Positions 1 through 6,152 of a stretch of 43,963 nt of DNA are shown here, one piece after another. The stretch's first letter is position 1. The number at the start of each line of letters is the position of its first letter. Where the stretch lies: IMG/VR virus record IMGVR_UViG_3300030107_006174, positions 1 to 43,963 of that record; one strand, given 5' to 3'. Position numbers and translations under genes: made by a program. Source of the DNA: a virus. A model generated the notes under the pieces. The model was not told where the DNA came from and made no database searches. It worked only from the letters and a program-made list of their open reading frames with translations.

Positions 1-428
1 TGGGATGGTTTTCTAGGTGGGATATATTATCCGAGGATGATAAAAGAAAATATTCTAGGGATAAATCTAAACATGAAGAAAATAATCCTGGAATATATTT
101 CAATAATAATTGCTGGTTATGGAGACCACTATGGGATTTTACATGCAAATATGTGGGATGCTTAACTGAGAAAGACCAGACAAGTGGTCATTATAATAAT
201 AGCCATGTAATAAGTGCAAATAAAGCAAAACAGATAGCCATAACATTAAAGGAGCTTTTAGATGATGGGACTGTTGACCTTTATAAAGCCAAATGGGATG
301 CATTTAAAGGTGAGCAAAGACAGGAGGCTGGATTTAGGCACAGTCAAGATGACTATCCATTCTACATAGAGAATGTAATAGCATTTACTGAATTTTGCAA
401 AGATTCAGGTGGATTTGAAATAAGTTAA
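1..428 (+). CDS. 3' part of the MGMDV-type phage protein split by the window edge
   Basis: The frame is open from base 3 to the stop at 428, so the gene began before the window. An internal ATG at 153 is not the real start, because the conserved-looking stretch NNNCWLWRPLWDF lies upstream of it. Joined to the open frame at the right edge (43863 onward, beginning MGMDVHGLNP), it gives one protein of about 170 residues. Small phage and bacterial proteins starting MGMD(V/I).G.NP and carrying a W-x-WRPLW core are common and have no known function. The join suggests a circular or permuted genome. The function is unknown, but I am confident that it is coding. Confidence 0.8.
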   Translation, partial: GWFSRWDILSEDDKRKYSRDKSKHEENNPGIYFNNNCWLWRPLWDFTCKYVGCLTEKDQTSGHYNNSHVISANKAKQIAITLKELLDDGTVDLYKAKWDAFKGEQRQEAGFRHSQDDYPFYIENVIAFTEFCKDSGGFEIS

Positions 429-451
429 CAACAAACAAAAAGGAAAGTAAA

Positions 452-1270
452 ATGAAAACAATACTAAACAGAATAACAAACAAACCAACTCATGACAAAA
501 CTTCACCATATGAAGGAGAATCAGTAGAAGAGTCAAAAAGAGTTCGTAGTGGATGCACTAAAGACTACAGTCAATTCATAATACCAGCACACCAGAGAAT
601 ACAAAGTGATGCTAATATGAAATCAATAATAAAAAGCATACAAAAACATGGAGTGATATCTTCCATTGCTACAAGACCATCAACAGAATATCCAGACAAG
701 CTTGAGGTGTGGGATGGTCAACATACATTATCTGCATGTAAGATATTAGGAGTTCCTGTTAATTATGATGTGTGGATTGGTATCACTAATAGATGTATCA
801 TTGCAGCAAATGGGGATACAGGTAAAAACTGGACACTAAAAGACTATCTTAAATATGGAGTTGATGATAAGATAGAAGATTATATGTTTATTGATAAAAT
901 ATATAAAGAAGAAGGTAAGATTGCCCTTACAGGTCTTTTAACTCTCTTTGGTGGTGGATACAGTAATATCCCTTTCAAAAGACTTAGATGGAAAGCACTA
1001 TCAAAAATGCATGGCTTTAAAGTGCTGAGCTATGCTAAAGATTTTGCTAAAATGTACAACACTAAGCATTGGTTTCATGCAAGATTCTTATGGGGACTGT
1101 CTATGGTTGTTAAAACAGAGTTATATGAACATAAGAGAATGTTGAAACAAATGGATAAATGCTCTCATTTCCTTGCAGGTCAAAAATCACCAGAGGACTA
1201 TCAAAAGAATATAGAGATGGTATACAATTACAATGTCAACAATAACAACAGAGTAAAGTTTGTACAATGA
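452..1270 (+). CDS. ParB/Srx-fold domain protein
   Basis: A 272-residue protein whose N-terminal part has the layout of the ParB nuclease-like (ParB/sulfiredoxin) fold. There is a short strand around IIPAHQR (43-49), then the helix and turn SIIKSIQKHGVISSI (58-72), then VWDGQHTLSACKILGVPV (86-103), matching the family's V.DGqHR..A...LG.p pattern. Here H91 is followed by T instead of the usual R. Such domains bind or cut DNA or hydrolyse CTP, and in phages they also occur as host-takeover or methyltransferase-linked proteins. No centromere-like repeats were seen nearby, so a partition role is not supported. The C-terminal half (about 150-272) is unrecognised. The start follows an AGGAAAG site 5-6 nt upstream. 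Confidence 0.7.
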   Translation: MKTILNRITNKPTHDKTSPYEGESVEESKRVRSGCTKDYSQFIIPAHQRIQSDANMKSIIKSIQKHGVISSIATRPSTEYPDKLEVWDGQHTLSACKILGVPVNYDVWIGITNRCIIAANGDTGKNWTLKDYLKYGVDDKIEDYMFIDKIYKEEGKIALTGLLTLFGGGYSNIPFKRLRWKALSKMHGFKVLSYAKDFAKMYNTKHWFHARFLWGLSMVVKTELYEHKRMLKQMDKCSHFLAGQKSPEDYQKNIEMVYNYNVNNNNRVKFVQ

Positions 1271-1353
1271 TTGAGATTGTTCAGGGGATACTATTAATAA
1301 TATTGTTTTGGGCATTTGCTGAAATAATATATAAAGCAATGAAAGGAAAGTAG
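1267..1353 (+). CDS. 28-residue single-pass membrane peptide
   Basis: A short frame starting at an ATG that overlaps the preceding TGA stop (ATGA) and ending directly before the next ATG. The product is a hydrophobic helix (residues 4-21, ILLIILFWAFAEII) followed by a basic tail (KAMKGK), the form of a small inner-membrane phage peptide. The tight spacing on both sides and the sensible membrane topology argue that it is real, but it has no recognisable family. Confidence 0.5.
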   Translation: MIEIVQGILLIILFWAFAEIIYKAMKGK

Positions 1354-1596
1354 ATGGCATTCTTAATTAAATATCAGGATGATACAAACACATATCAAAT
1401 CAAACATGCAAACGCATGTGACCATTGCAAACATAAGTCTGGAAATAGTCTAGCAGTTATGAAAGTGGTGCTTGATGATGATGGAGCAACTGATTATTCT
1501 ATTAAGTTCAAGGAAATTCTCACGATAGGTCAAGTCAAGAGACTGATACCATATGTTGAAGAATATATCCAAGATGTAATAGAAGCAGGTAGATGA
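1354..1596 (+). CDS. hypothetical 80-residue protein
   Basis: Begins right after the preceding stop with an AAAGGAAAG ribosome-binding site 6 nt upstream. It contains one C-x2-C pair (ACDHCKH, about residues 22-28) and an acidic centre. The C-terminal helix IGQVKRLIPYVEEYIQDVIEAG looks amphipathic. No family is recognised. It sits in the run of small early genes between the ParB-like and AbrB-like genes. Confidence 0.6.
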   Translation: MAFLIKYQDDTNTYQIKHANACDHCKHKSGNSLAVMKVVLDDDGATDYSIKFKEILTIGQVKRLIPYVEEYIQDVIEAGR

Positions 1597-1609
1597 TAAT
1601 AACAGAAAT

Positions 1610-1627
1610 GGGGGGATTTATCCCCCT
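1610..1627 (+). promoter_or_regulatory. G/C-rich hairpin in the leader of the AbrB-like gene
   Basis: GGGGGA (1611-1616) pairs perfectly with TCCCCC (1621-1626) around a TTTA loop, with a G-T pair extending the base. It lies between the stop at 1596 and the AAGGAG ribosome-binding site at 1638-1643. A short TGTTT follows, so it could be a weak terminator or attenuator, or an mRNA-stabilising hairpin. It stands out in this A+T-rich sequence. Confidence 0.45.
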
Positions 1628-1652
1628 GTTTCAAACAAGGAGACAAAATAAA

Positions 1653-1820
1653 ATGGCAATGAATATATCTAAAATAATAATTGATAAAAAGGGCAGAATA
1701 ACTATACCAAGAAGTTTTATGGTAGCTAACAATATAAAACCAGGGACACAAGTAATATTGCAAACTGTTTACAACAATGATAATTGTTGCAAGTTGGAGT
1801 TTATCAATGAAGAACAGTAA
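1653..1820 (+). CDS. SpoVT/AbrB-like DNA-binding protein
   Basis: A 55-residue protein with the swapped-hairpin AbrB pattern: SKIIIDKKGRITIPRSFMVA (about residues 5-24), then NIKPGTQVILQTV, the usual second strand pair. Such proteins are dimeric transcription regulators or antitoxins. The frame is open further upstream (an ATG at 1593), but that extension would read through the G/C-rich hairpin. The strong AAGGAG at 1638-1643 is 9 nt before the ATG at 1653, so I chose the shorter start. No toxin-like neighbour is obvious, although the overlapping downstream gene is uncharacterised. Confidence 0.7.
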   Translation: MAMNISKIIIDKKGRITIPRSFMVANNIKPGTQVILQTVYNNDNCCKLEFINEEQ

Positions 1821-1980
1821 TAGAAAGATGATGGCAGAGATGATATTAGCTATGGTTAGAAAGAATGCTAATGATAAACACTCTGCTATGATTGATTCTT
1901 ATTTTGAGCTGTATTACAATGGTATGGATAAATTTATTGAAAGCATAAAAAAGGAGAAAGAGTTATGGAACATCAATTAA
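1807..1980 (+). CDS. hypothetical 57-residue helical protein
   Basis: Overlaps the end of the AbrB-like gene by 14 nt. I chose the ATG at 1807, which has TGGAG 6 nt upstream, over an earlier in-frame ATG at 1777. The product is all-helical by eye and charged, with several methionines near the N-terminus (MMAEMILAMV). No family is recognised. Its overlap with the AbrB-like gene implies co-translation. Confidence 0.5.
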   Translation: MKNSNRKMMAEMILAMVRKNANDKHSAMIDSYFELYYNGMDKFIESIKKEKELWNIN

Positions 1981-2564
1981 AGTGGAGTGTTATGTCTGGT
2001 AAGATGAAAGGAATACCAGCATTAAATACTGATACTACAACAAATAAGTTCTGCATAGCAATGTCAAAAAAGAAGGATACAATTTGTAGTGAATGTTATT
2101 CTTGGAATATGTTGACGACTTTCAGAAAGAATGCTGTTCCTAGATTTCAATTGAATAGCAGAATATTATCAGAAAGAGTCCTAGATTTCAATGAATTGCC
2201 TAGACCAAATGGGAATATTGCAAGATTCAATGCACATGGTGAGCTAATTAATACGAATCACGCACAAAACATGGTGAATTACGCACTTTTTTATCCTAAG
2301 GTAACCTTTACCCTATGGACAAAGAAAAAGGCTCTTATTCAATCGTTTTTTAATAAATGCGATAAACCTAGTAATTTGATATTAATCTACAGTAACCCAG
2401 CAGTAGGCATTGTTTATAAGCAAGTACCAAAACACTTTGATAAAGTATTCAATGTAGTTGAAAGTAATAGTGAATCAGTAAACTGTAGTGGAGATTGTAT
2501 AGATTGTTTAAAGTGCTATGACACCAATGATTTAACAGAGCAAATAACAGAAATAATAAAGTAA
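1965..2564 (+). CDS. GP88-like cysteine-rich phage protein
   Basis: A 199-residue protein with the layout of the phage GP88 family: MSGKMKGIPALNT (10-22), a first cysteine group C30, C41, C44 (KFC...ICSECYSW), then RK and RF motifs. A central RFNAHGEL (87-94) leads into FTLWTK (115-120). The C-terminal cluster C174, C178, C181, C184 (CSGDCIDCLKC) could bind a metal or an Fe-S cluster. Members are common in phages and have no established biochemistry; the cysteine spacing recalls metalloenzymes. The gene overlaps the preceding gene by 16 nt and is followed by a regulatory-looking gap. Confidence 0.6.
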   Translation: MEHQLKWSVMSGKMKGIPALNTDTTTNKFCIAMSKKKDTICSECYSWNMLTTFRKNAVPRFQLNSRILSERVLDFNELPRPNGNIARFNAHGELINTNHAQNMVNYALFYPKVTFTLWTKKKALIQSFFNKCDKPSNLILIYSNPAVGIVYKQVPKHFDKVFNVVESNSESVNCSGDCIDCLKCYDTNDLTEQITEIIK

Positions 2565-2577
2565 GGAATTGATTGAT

Positions 2578-2653
2578 AATACATTGAAAATACATATATT
2601 TTATTGGAAAAATATCTTTTTTTAATGAGAGCTTTATATGTAATATATGTATT
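2578..2653. promoter_or_regulatory. operator-like cluster of repeated boxes upstream of the RHH gene
   Basis: The 128-bp gap holds a perfect 12-bp inverted repeat: AATACATATATT at 2589-2600 and its complement at 2642-2653. AATACAT is also repeated directly at 2578-2584 and 2589-2595, one helical turn (11 bp) apart. TATATGTA is repeated at 2635-2642 and 2644-2651. Short, helically phased boxes in front of a ribbon-helix-helix gene are what an autoregulatory operator looks like. The stretch probably also holds the promoter, but no convincing -35/-10 pair could be chosen in such A+T-rich sequence. Confidence 0.5.
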
Positions 2654-2692
2654 ATCTCATATAGCAAAATTATGAATATAAGAAAGGTAATT

Positions 2693-2851
2693 ATGGGAAT
2701 TAAAAAAACGGAGTCTAAGGGGAAGACATTTTTAATCAGAGGAATATCAGAGGAAAAATGGAAGAAGTTTAGAATTAAAACAATAGAGAATAATCACAAG
2801 ACTTGCAATGATGTAATGTTATTGTTAATTGATAGATATATAAAATCATGA
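2693..2851 (+). CDS. ribbon-helix-helix (CopG/Arc-type) regulator
   Basis: A 52-residue protein with an AGAAAGG ribosome-binding site; its stop overlaps the next start (ATGA at 2848). After a basic arm (GIKKTESKGK) comes a strand KTFLIRGIS, a helix EEKWKKFRIKTIENN, a turn at HKTCN and a second helix DVMLLLIDRYIKS. This is the complete strand-helix-helix layout of a dimeric RHH repressor. The gap upstream holds repeated boxes suited to a dimer or tetramer, so autoregulation and control of the following recombination operon are likely inferences. Confidence 0.7.
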   Translation: MGIKKTESKGKTFLIRGISEEKWKKFRIKTIENNHKTCNDVMLLLIDRYIKS

Positions 2852-3690
2852 AGAGTGATTTAAACCCATTCGATTTGGATAAGATGTATGAACAGTATAT
2901 CGACAATAAGAATGATGAAAACTACGAAGAAAGATATAAAAACAATGAGGGTTGGTATAGAGCTTCATCTGCAGGTTTCTGTTCAAGGAAGATGTATTAT
3001 GAATCTGTAATGAAACTTGAGCCAACAATTCAACCTTCAAAAGAATCTAAAATGAAAATGAGATTGGGTACAATTTTCCATGATGAGGTTCAAGGAGCTT
3101 TAAAATCTTTTTCTCCTCAATATATATATAAGTATATATATAATACTGATATAAATACTGATAATATATATATAAAAGAAAAAGATAAATATATTAAAGA
3201 AAAAGAAAAGAAGGTTGAAGTTCATGTTGAGGGCAATATTCAGATTGATGATTTGAATGTTAGAGGTCACTATGATATAGTCTTTGATGCTGGTAAGGTT
3301 TACCTGTATGATATTAAGACTATTGGCTCATATCCTTGGAAACTTAGGTTTGGTAGAAATAGAACTCCAGAGCATAGGGCATACCCTCTTCAGCTTGGAA
3401 CATACGCACTTGGTGTAGAAGAAAAATTTGGTAGGATTGATGGGATGTTCTTGTACTTTTATAACAAGGACACATCTAAAACCAAAACAACAGAAGTACC
3501 CATGATATGGAAGTCAAAGGCATATATGTATTGGGAATCTATAAATGAGGAACATGCAAAGGGATTACCAGAGTTAAATCTAGGTCAATCTCCAGAGAAA
3601 GCTTGGGCATGTAATTATTGTGGATTTAAGGATATATGCAAACCTGATGGGTTTATTAAAGAACAAAAAAGTAAAGGAGTTTGGAGATAA
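2848..3690 (+). CDS. Cas4/RecB-like PD-(D/E)XK nuclease with Fe-S cysteines
   Basis: A 280-residue protein with the full Cas4/AddB-type set. The first cysteine is C45 in SSAGFCSRKMYYE, followed by H78 (GTIFHDE), D143 (GHYDIVFD), D155-x-K157 (LYDIKT) and the QLGTYA motif (182-187). The last three cysteines are C255, C258 and C264 (CNYCGFKDIC). Together they predict a 4Fe-4S nuclease, probably a 5'-to-3' exonuclease that makes single strands for the annealing protein encoded next. Residues 92-121 are a low-complexity Tyr/Ile/Lys insert made of an AT microsatellite. The gene overlaps the next start by one base (TAATG). Confidence 0.85.
   Translation: MKSDLNPFDLDKMYEQYIDNKNDENYEERYKNNEGWYRASSAGFCSRKMYYESVMKLEPTIQPSKESKMKMRLGTIFHDEVQGALKSFSPQYIYKYIYNTDINTDNIYIKEKDKYIKEKEKKVEVHVEGNIQIDDLNVRGHYDIVFDAGKVYLYDIKTIGSYPWKLRFGRNRTPEHRAYPLQLGTYALGVEEKFGRIDGMFLYFYNKDTSKTKTTEVPMIWKSKAYMYWESINEEHAKGLPELNLGQSPEKAWACNYCGFKDICKPDGFIKEQKSKGVWR
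3120..3212 (+). repeat. AT microsatellite inside the nuclease gene
   Basis: Runs of TATATATA broken by AGT, ATACTGATA and similar are followed by AAAAGAAAAAG purine blocks. They are translated in frame as a Tyr-Ile-Tyr-Lys and Lys-Glu-Lys-rich insert (residues 92-121) between H78 and the D143 active-site strand. A closely similar string occurs in the non-coding control region at 38530-38630. Confidence 0.6.
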
Positions 3691-4268
3691 TGGTTACAAA
3701 AAAAGAACACTACTTTGAAACATTGCGTAAACATAATGTTTCTGATTACATGGAAAAGAAAGGACAATTTAATTATCTTAGTTGGGCATATGCTGTAGAA
3801 GAGCTAAGAAAGTTAAAACCGAATGCTACATGGAGAGTTATTAAAGATGAGAATGGATACCCATATACATCAACACCTGCAGGTCACTTTGTAGAGGTTG
3901 AGGTAACTGTGGATGACATATCTTTATCTCAAATACATCCTGTGCTTGACCATAGAAATCAAACTGTTGAGAATCCAAATGCATTTCAAATCAATACATC
4001 AATTCAAAGATGTTTAGCAAAAGCAATTGCATTACATGGATTAGGTCTTTATATATTTAGAGGTGAGGATTTACCAGAATCAGACCCTTTGAATAAAAAG
4101 CAGTTAGATGAAATTGACATGCTATTAAGACAAATAGATGATGATGCTTTTACTGAGCTTGTAAATGCAAGGATTGATTCAAATCAAATCAATGATGGAA
4201 ATTACAAAACAGCGATAAGCAAATTACAAAACAAAATCAATACAATAAAGGAAAAAGAAAATGAGTAA
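3690..4268 (+). CDS. DUF1071 (Sak3-type) single-strand annealing protein
   Basis: A 192-residue protein with the family's signature blocks: FNYLSWAYAVEELRKLKP, then HFVEVEVTVDD, HPVLDHRN, AFQINTSIQRCLAKAIALHGLGLYIFRGEDLP (written here as family landmarks) and a helical C-terminus. DUF1071 proteins are phage recombinases that anneal single strands, grouped as Sak3 in phage recombinase surveys. The reading frame also allows a TTG at 3681, but the ATG at 3690 overlaps the previous stop and follows AAAGGAGT, so I use it. It sits between a Cas4-like nuclease and an SSB-like protein, a classical phage recombination cassette. Confidence 0.85.
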   Translation: MVTKKEHYFETLRKHNVSDYMEKKGQFNYLSWAYAVEELRKLKPNATWRVIKDENGYPYTSTPAGHFVEVEVTVDDISLSQIHPVLDHRNQTVENPNAFQINTSIQRCLAKAIALHGLGLYIFRGEDLPESDPLNKKQLDEIDMLLRQIDDDAFTELVNARIDSNQINDGNYKTAISKLQNKINTIKEKENE

Positions 4269-4902
4269 CATAGATGAAATAATTGGGGATGATGACTTTT
4301 TTGCAGAGACTACAAAACCTAAACCAAAAGCTGAAAAGACACCAAAGCCACAATGGACTCCTTTTGCTAATGGAGAATACTATGGGCATATAACTGAAGT
4401 AACAACAAGAGAAGTGAATACTCATGGTGGTAAACATAAAGCTTTAGTATATAACTTTATGATAAAAGTAGCTGAAGAGAATGAGATTAACAACTATAGT
4501 TATGATTGGGGAAATACTAACTATGATGTTAAAGGTGCAGAATATATTGGTAAAAAGATAAAATGTGTTGGTGTGTTTAGATATCTTGCTCCAAAGGAAA
4601 ATGATACTTTTGCATCTAATCCTGATGGCAATAAAGGTTATGTTATGTTTTGTGAAACAATTGGCATTCAATTACCTACTACAACAAAGGAGATTGATGG
4701 TGAGAAAGTTACTGTTAAAAGCTTACCAACAATAAAAGAAAGTGATATGGAAGGTATGCCTGTTATTGCTGTGGTTGGTGAAGGTAAAAAGTATACAAAT
4801 AAAAGTGGAAAAGAAGTTACGCCTAAAGTTGCTAAGTTTGTCAAGGCTTGGAAAAATGGTAAGAAAAAGGAGATGACTAATGAAGCAGACATCCCTTTTT
4901 AA
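4261..4902 (+). CDS. SSB-like single-stranded DNA-binding protein
   Basis: A 213-residue protein. It has an acidic N-terminus (IDEIIGDDDFF), a basic proline-rich linker (KPKPKAEKTPKPQW), a central beta-rich domain of OB-fold type (about 40-130) and an acidic-hydrophobic tip EADIPF. The tip is the hallmark of bacterial SSB proteins, where it recruits partner enzymes. The domain itself is not a close match to standard SSB, so the assignment rests on the tip, the size and the position next to the DUF1071 gene. It overlaps the upstream gene by 8 nt. Confidence 0.7.
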   Translation: MSNIDEIIGDDDFFAETTKPKPKAEKTPKPQWTPFANGEYYGHITEVTTREVNTHGGKHKALVYNFMIKVAEENEINNYSYDWGNTNYDVKGAEYIGKKIKCVGVFRYLAPKENDTFASNPDGNKGYVMFCETIGIQLPTTTKEIDGEKVTVKSLPTIKESDMEGMPVIAVVGEGKKYTNKSGKEVTPKVAKFVKAWKNGKKKEMTNEADIPF

Positions 4903-4927
4903 GAGACTTGGAATAAGGCTACTTTTA

Positions 4928-5017
4928 ATGTTAGATATACCTGTTACAACGATATCACGCTTATATAGTGTAAGTCAAGTAACTGTATATAGAGTAAAAA
5001 ACAAAAACAAAAAATAA
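4928..5017 (+). CDS. 29-residue helix-turn-helix-like micropeptide
   Basis: The ATG at 4928 has AATAAGG about 10 nt upstream, and the frame ends at TAA 5015-5017. The product, MLDIPVTTISRLYSVSQVTV followed by YRVKNKNKK, closely fits a single helix-turn-helix: ISRLYSVS as the first helix and turn, QVTVYRVK as the recognition helix, then a basic tail. Many resolvase and phage regulator HTHs use S-(Q/E)-x-TVYR. It is unusually short for a free-standing regulator and could be a remnant of a larger gene. Confidence 0.4.
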   Translation: MLDIPVTTISRLYSVSQVTVYRVKNKNKK

Positions 5018-5211
5018 TTCTCAAGAGAGCCATAGGCAACAGTATTGAGTGTTTACTATGGAATTGCATTTGATGCTGACCACAAGGTAGGGCATATTAC
5101 AAGGCTGCAAGTTGCTTGAGTCAATAACTGGTCCTGATTTAAGGAATATGTGAGACTAGAAAAAAACTGTAAAAGTCCTATGGCTAGAGAATAACGAAAG
5201 GAACAAGAAGA
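5018..5211 (+). ncRNA. structured leader or ncRNA candidate upstream of the AsnRS-like gene
   Basis: There is no gene-sized frame here. A perfect 9-bp long-range stem joins AGCCATAGG (5028-5036) to CCTATGGCT (5177-5185). The same 5' arm can instead pair locally: CCATAG (5030-5035) with CTATGG (5056-5061), so the two pairings exclude each other, as in a riboswitch or attenuator. Further helices are TCCT/AGGA (5131-5134/5141-5144), GCAT/ATGC near 5065-5076, and a possible pseudoknot CTCAAG (5020-5025) with CTTGAG (5115-5120). The AAAGGA ribosome-binding site of the downstream gene lies just after the long stem. It does not match a tRNA, tmRNA, T-box antiterminator or RNase P core by eye. Confidence 0.5.
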
Positions 5212-6051
5212 ATGAAAAACATGTATGAATATAGCTTTGCTGTCAGAAGAATGAGAGATTTCTTTCAAGGACAAAAAGGCTTTATTGAAGTACCTGCCCA
5301 ATCAAGGCAATCAATATTAGCAGCATGTGAAGACCCAGCTACAATATCACAATATATATTTAGTGGTATTAACTGGCCTTTACCTCAAACTGGTCAAATG
5401 TGGCTAGAGAGAGAACTGCTTGACAACCCTGATGTTAAAGGTGTATTTTGTGTAACTACAAGTTATCGTAATGAGCCTAATCCTGTTGAAGGTAGACATG
5501 ACAAGGTATTCCCAATGTTTGAATTTGAATCACATGGTGGAATGGAAGAAATGATGGATTTAGAAGAGCAGTTATTAGAGTTTTTAGGATTTGGTACTCA
5601 CTATACATCAATAGATTATGATGAGGCTTGTAAGAAGTATAAGGTTGATTTACTTGACTACGATGAAGAAGAAGCTTTATGTAAAGACTTTACTGATTGC
5701 ACATTCCTTAAGAACTTTCCATTAAGAACTCATCCATTTTGGAATATGAAACATGCTGGTAATGGAATCTATAATAAAGTTGATGTTATTATGCATGGTA
5801 TGGAAACAATTGGTAGTGCTGAAAGAGCAACATGTATAAAAGAAATGAGAGACCAATTCCATAACATATCTGATGGTGAATATGCTCAGCTATTATTCAA
5901 TCATTTTGGTGAAAAAAGAGTTGTGGATGAATTAGAAGAATATCTTGCGTTACCTATGTTTAAAAGATTTGGTGGTGGTATTGGAGTTACAAGAATGGTT
6001 AGTGCGATGAAAAAGCATGGAATAATGAAAGAAAAAGTAAATGCCAAATAA
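5212..6051 (+). CDS. class II aminoacyl-tRNA-synthetase-like enzyme of the AsnRS/AspRS group
   Basis: A 279-residue protein made only of the catalytic core. Motif 2 is SYRNEP (84-89; R86, E88), followed by R95-H96 and PMFEFESHG (101-109). The block FPLRTHPFWNM (169-179) and DVIMHGMETIGSAER (191-205) match the AsnRS region around the conserved GS.RE. Motif 3 is GGGIGVTRM (254-262, R261). It lacks the N-terminal OB anticodon-binding domain of AsnRS/AspRS. Free-standing cores of this type include archaeal asparagine synthetases (AS-AR), so asparagine synthesis or amino-acid transfer to something other than tRNA is as likely as tRNA charging. The AAAGGA site lies 8-10 nt before the start, after the structured leader. 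Confidence 0.75.
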   Translation: MKNMYEYSFAVRRMRDFFQGQKGFIEVPAQSRQSILAACEDPATISQYIFSGINWPLPQTGQMWLERELLDNPDVKGVFCVTTSYRNEPNPVEGRHDKVFPMFEFESHGGMEEMMDLEEQLLEFLGFGTHYTSIDYDEACKKYKVDLLDYDEEEALCKDFTDCTFLKNFPLRTHPFWNMKHAGNGIYNKVDVIMHGMETIGSAERATCIKEMRDQFHNISDGEYAQLLFNHFGEKRVVDELEEYLALPMFKRFGGGIGVTRMVSAMKKHGIMKEKVNAK

Positions 6052-6145
6052 GAAAGCCAAACAAAGAAAAATGGAGCGTAAACAAAGGAATCAAGAGCTT
6101 AAACGTCAAAAGAGATTAAAGAAACTTAAAAAGAAAAAAGAATAG
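6041..6145 (+). CDS. 34-residue extremely basic peptide
   Basis: Starts inside the last codons of the AsnRS-like gene (11-nt overlap) and ends at TAG 6143-6145. Apart from the first few residues it is nearly all Lys, Arg, Gln and Glu (for example KAKQRKMERKQRNQELKRQK), an extended basic helix suited to nucleic-acid or ribosome binding. Base composition alone can produce Lys runs here. However, the overlap and the orderly Arg/Gln content, including CGT codons, support a real gene. Confidence 0.5.
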   Translation: MPNKKAKQRKMERKQRNQELKRQKRLKKLKKKKE

Positions 6146-6152
6146 GAATAAC

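Noticed and set aside
452-1270. Plasmid-like partition system based on the ParB-like gene
   Set aside because: No ParA ATPase gene and no cluster of parS-like palindromes were found nearby, and the DGQH motif lacks the usual following Arg.
5018-5190. Group I intron core in the leader (GAGACTAG followed by AAAAGTCC recalls the P7 strands)
   Set aside because: Only about 15 nt separate the two strands, leaving no room for P3 and P8. No exon is interrupted and no homing nuclease is present.
5018-5211. T-box riboswitch upstream of a synthetase-like gene
   Set aside because: No antiterminator consensus, no terminator hairpin with T-run and no recognisable specifier loop were found.
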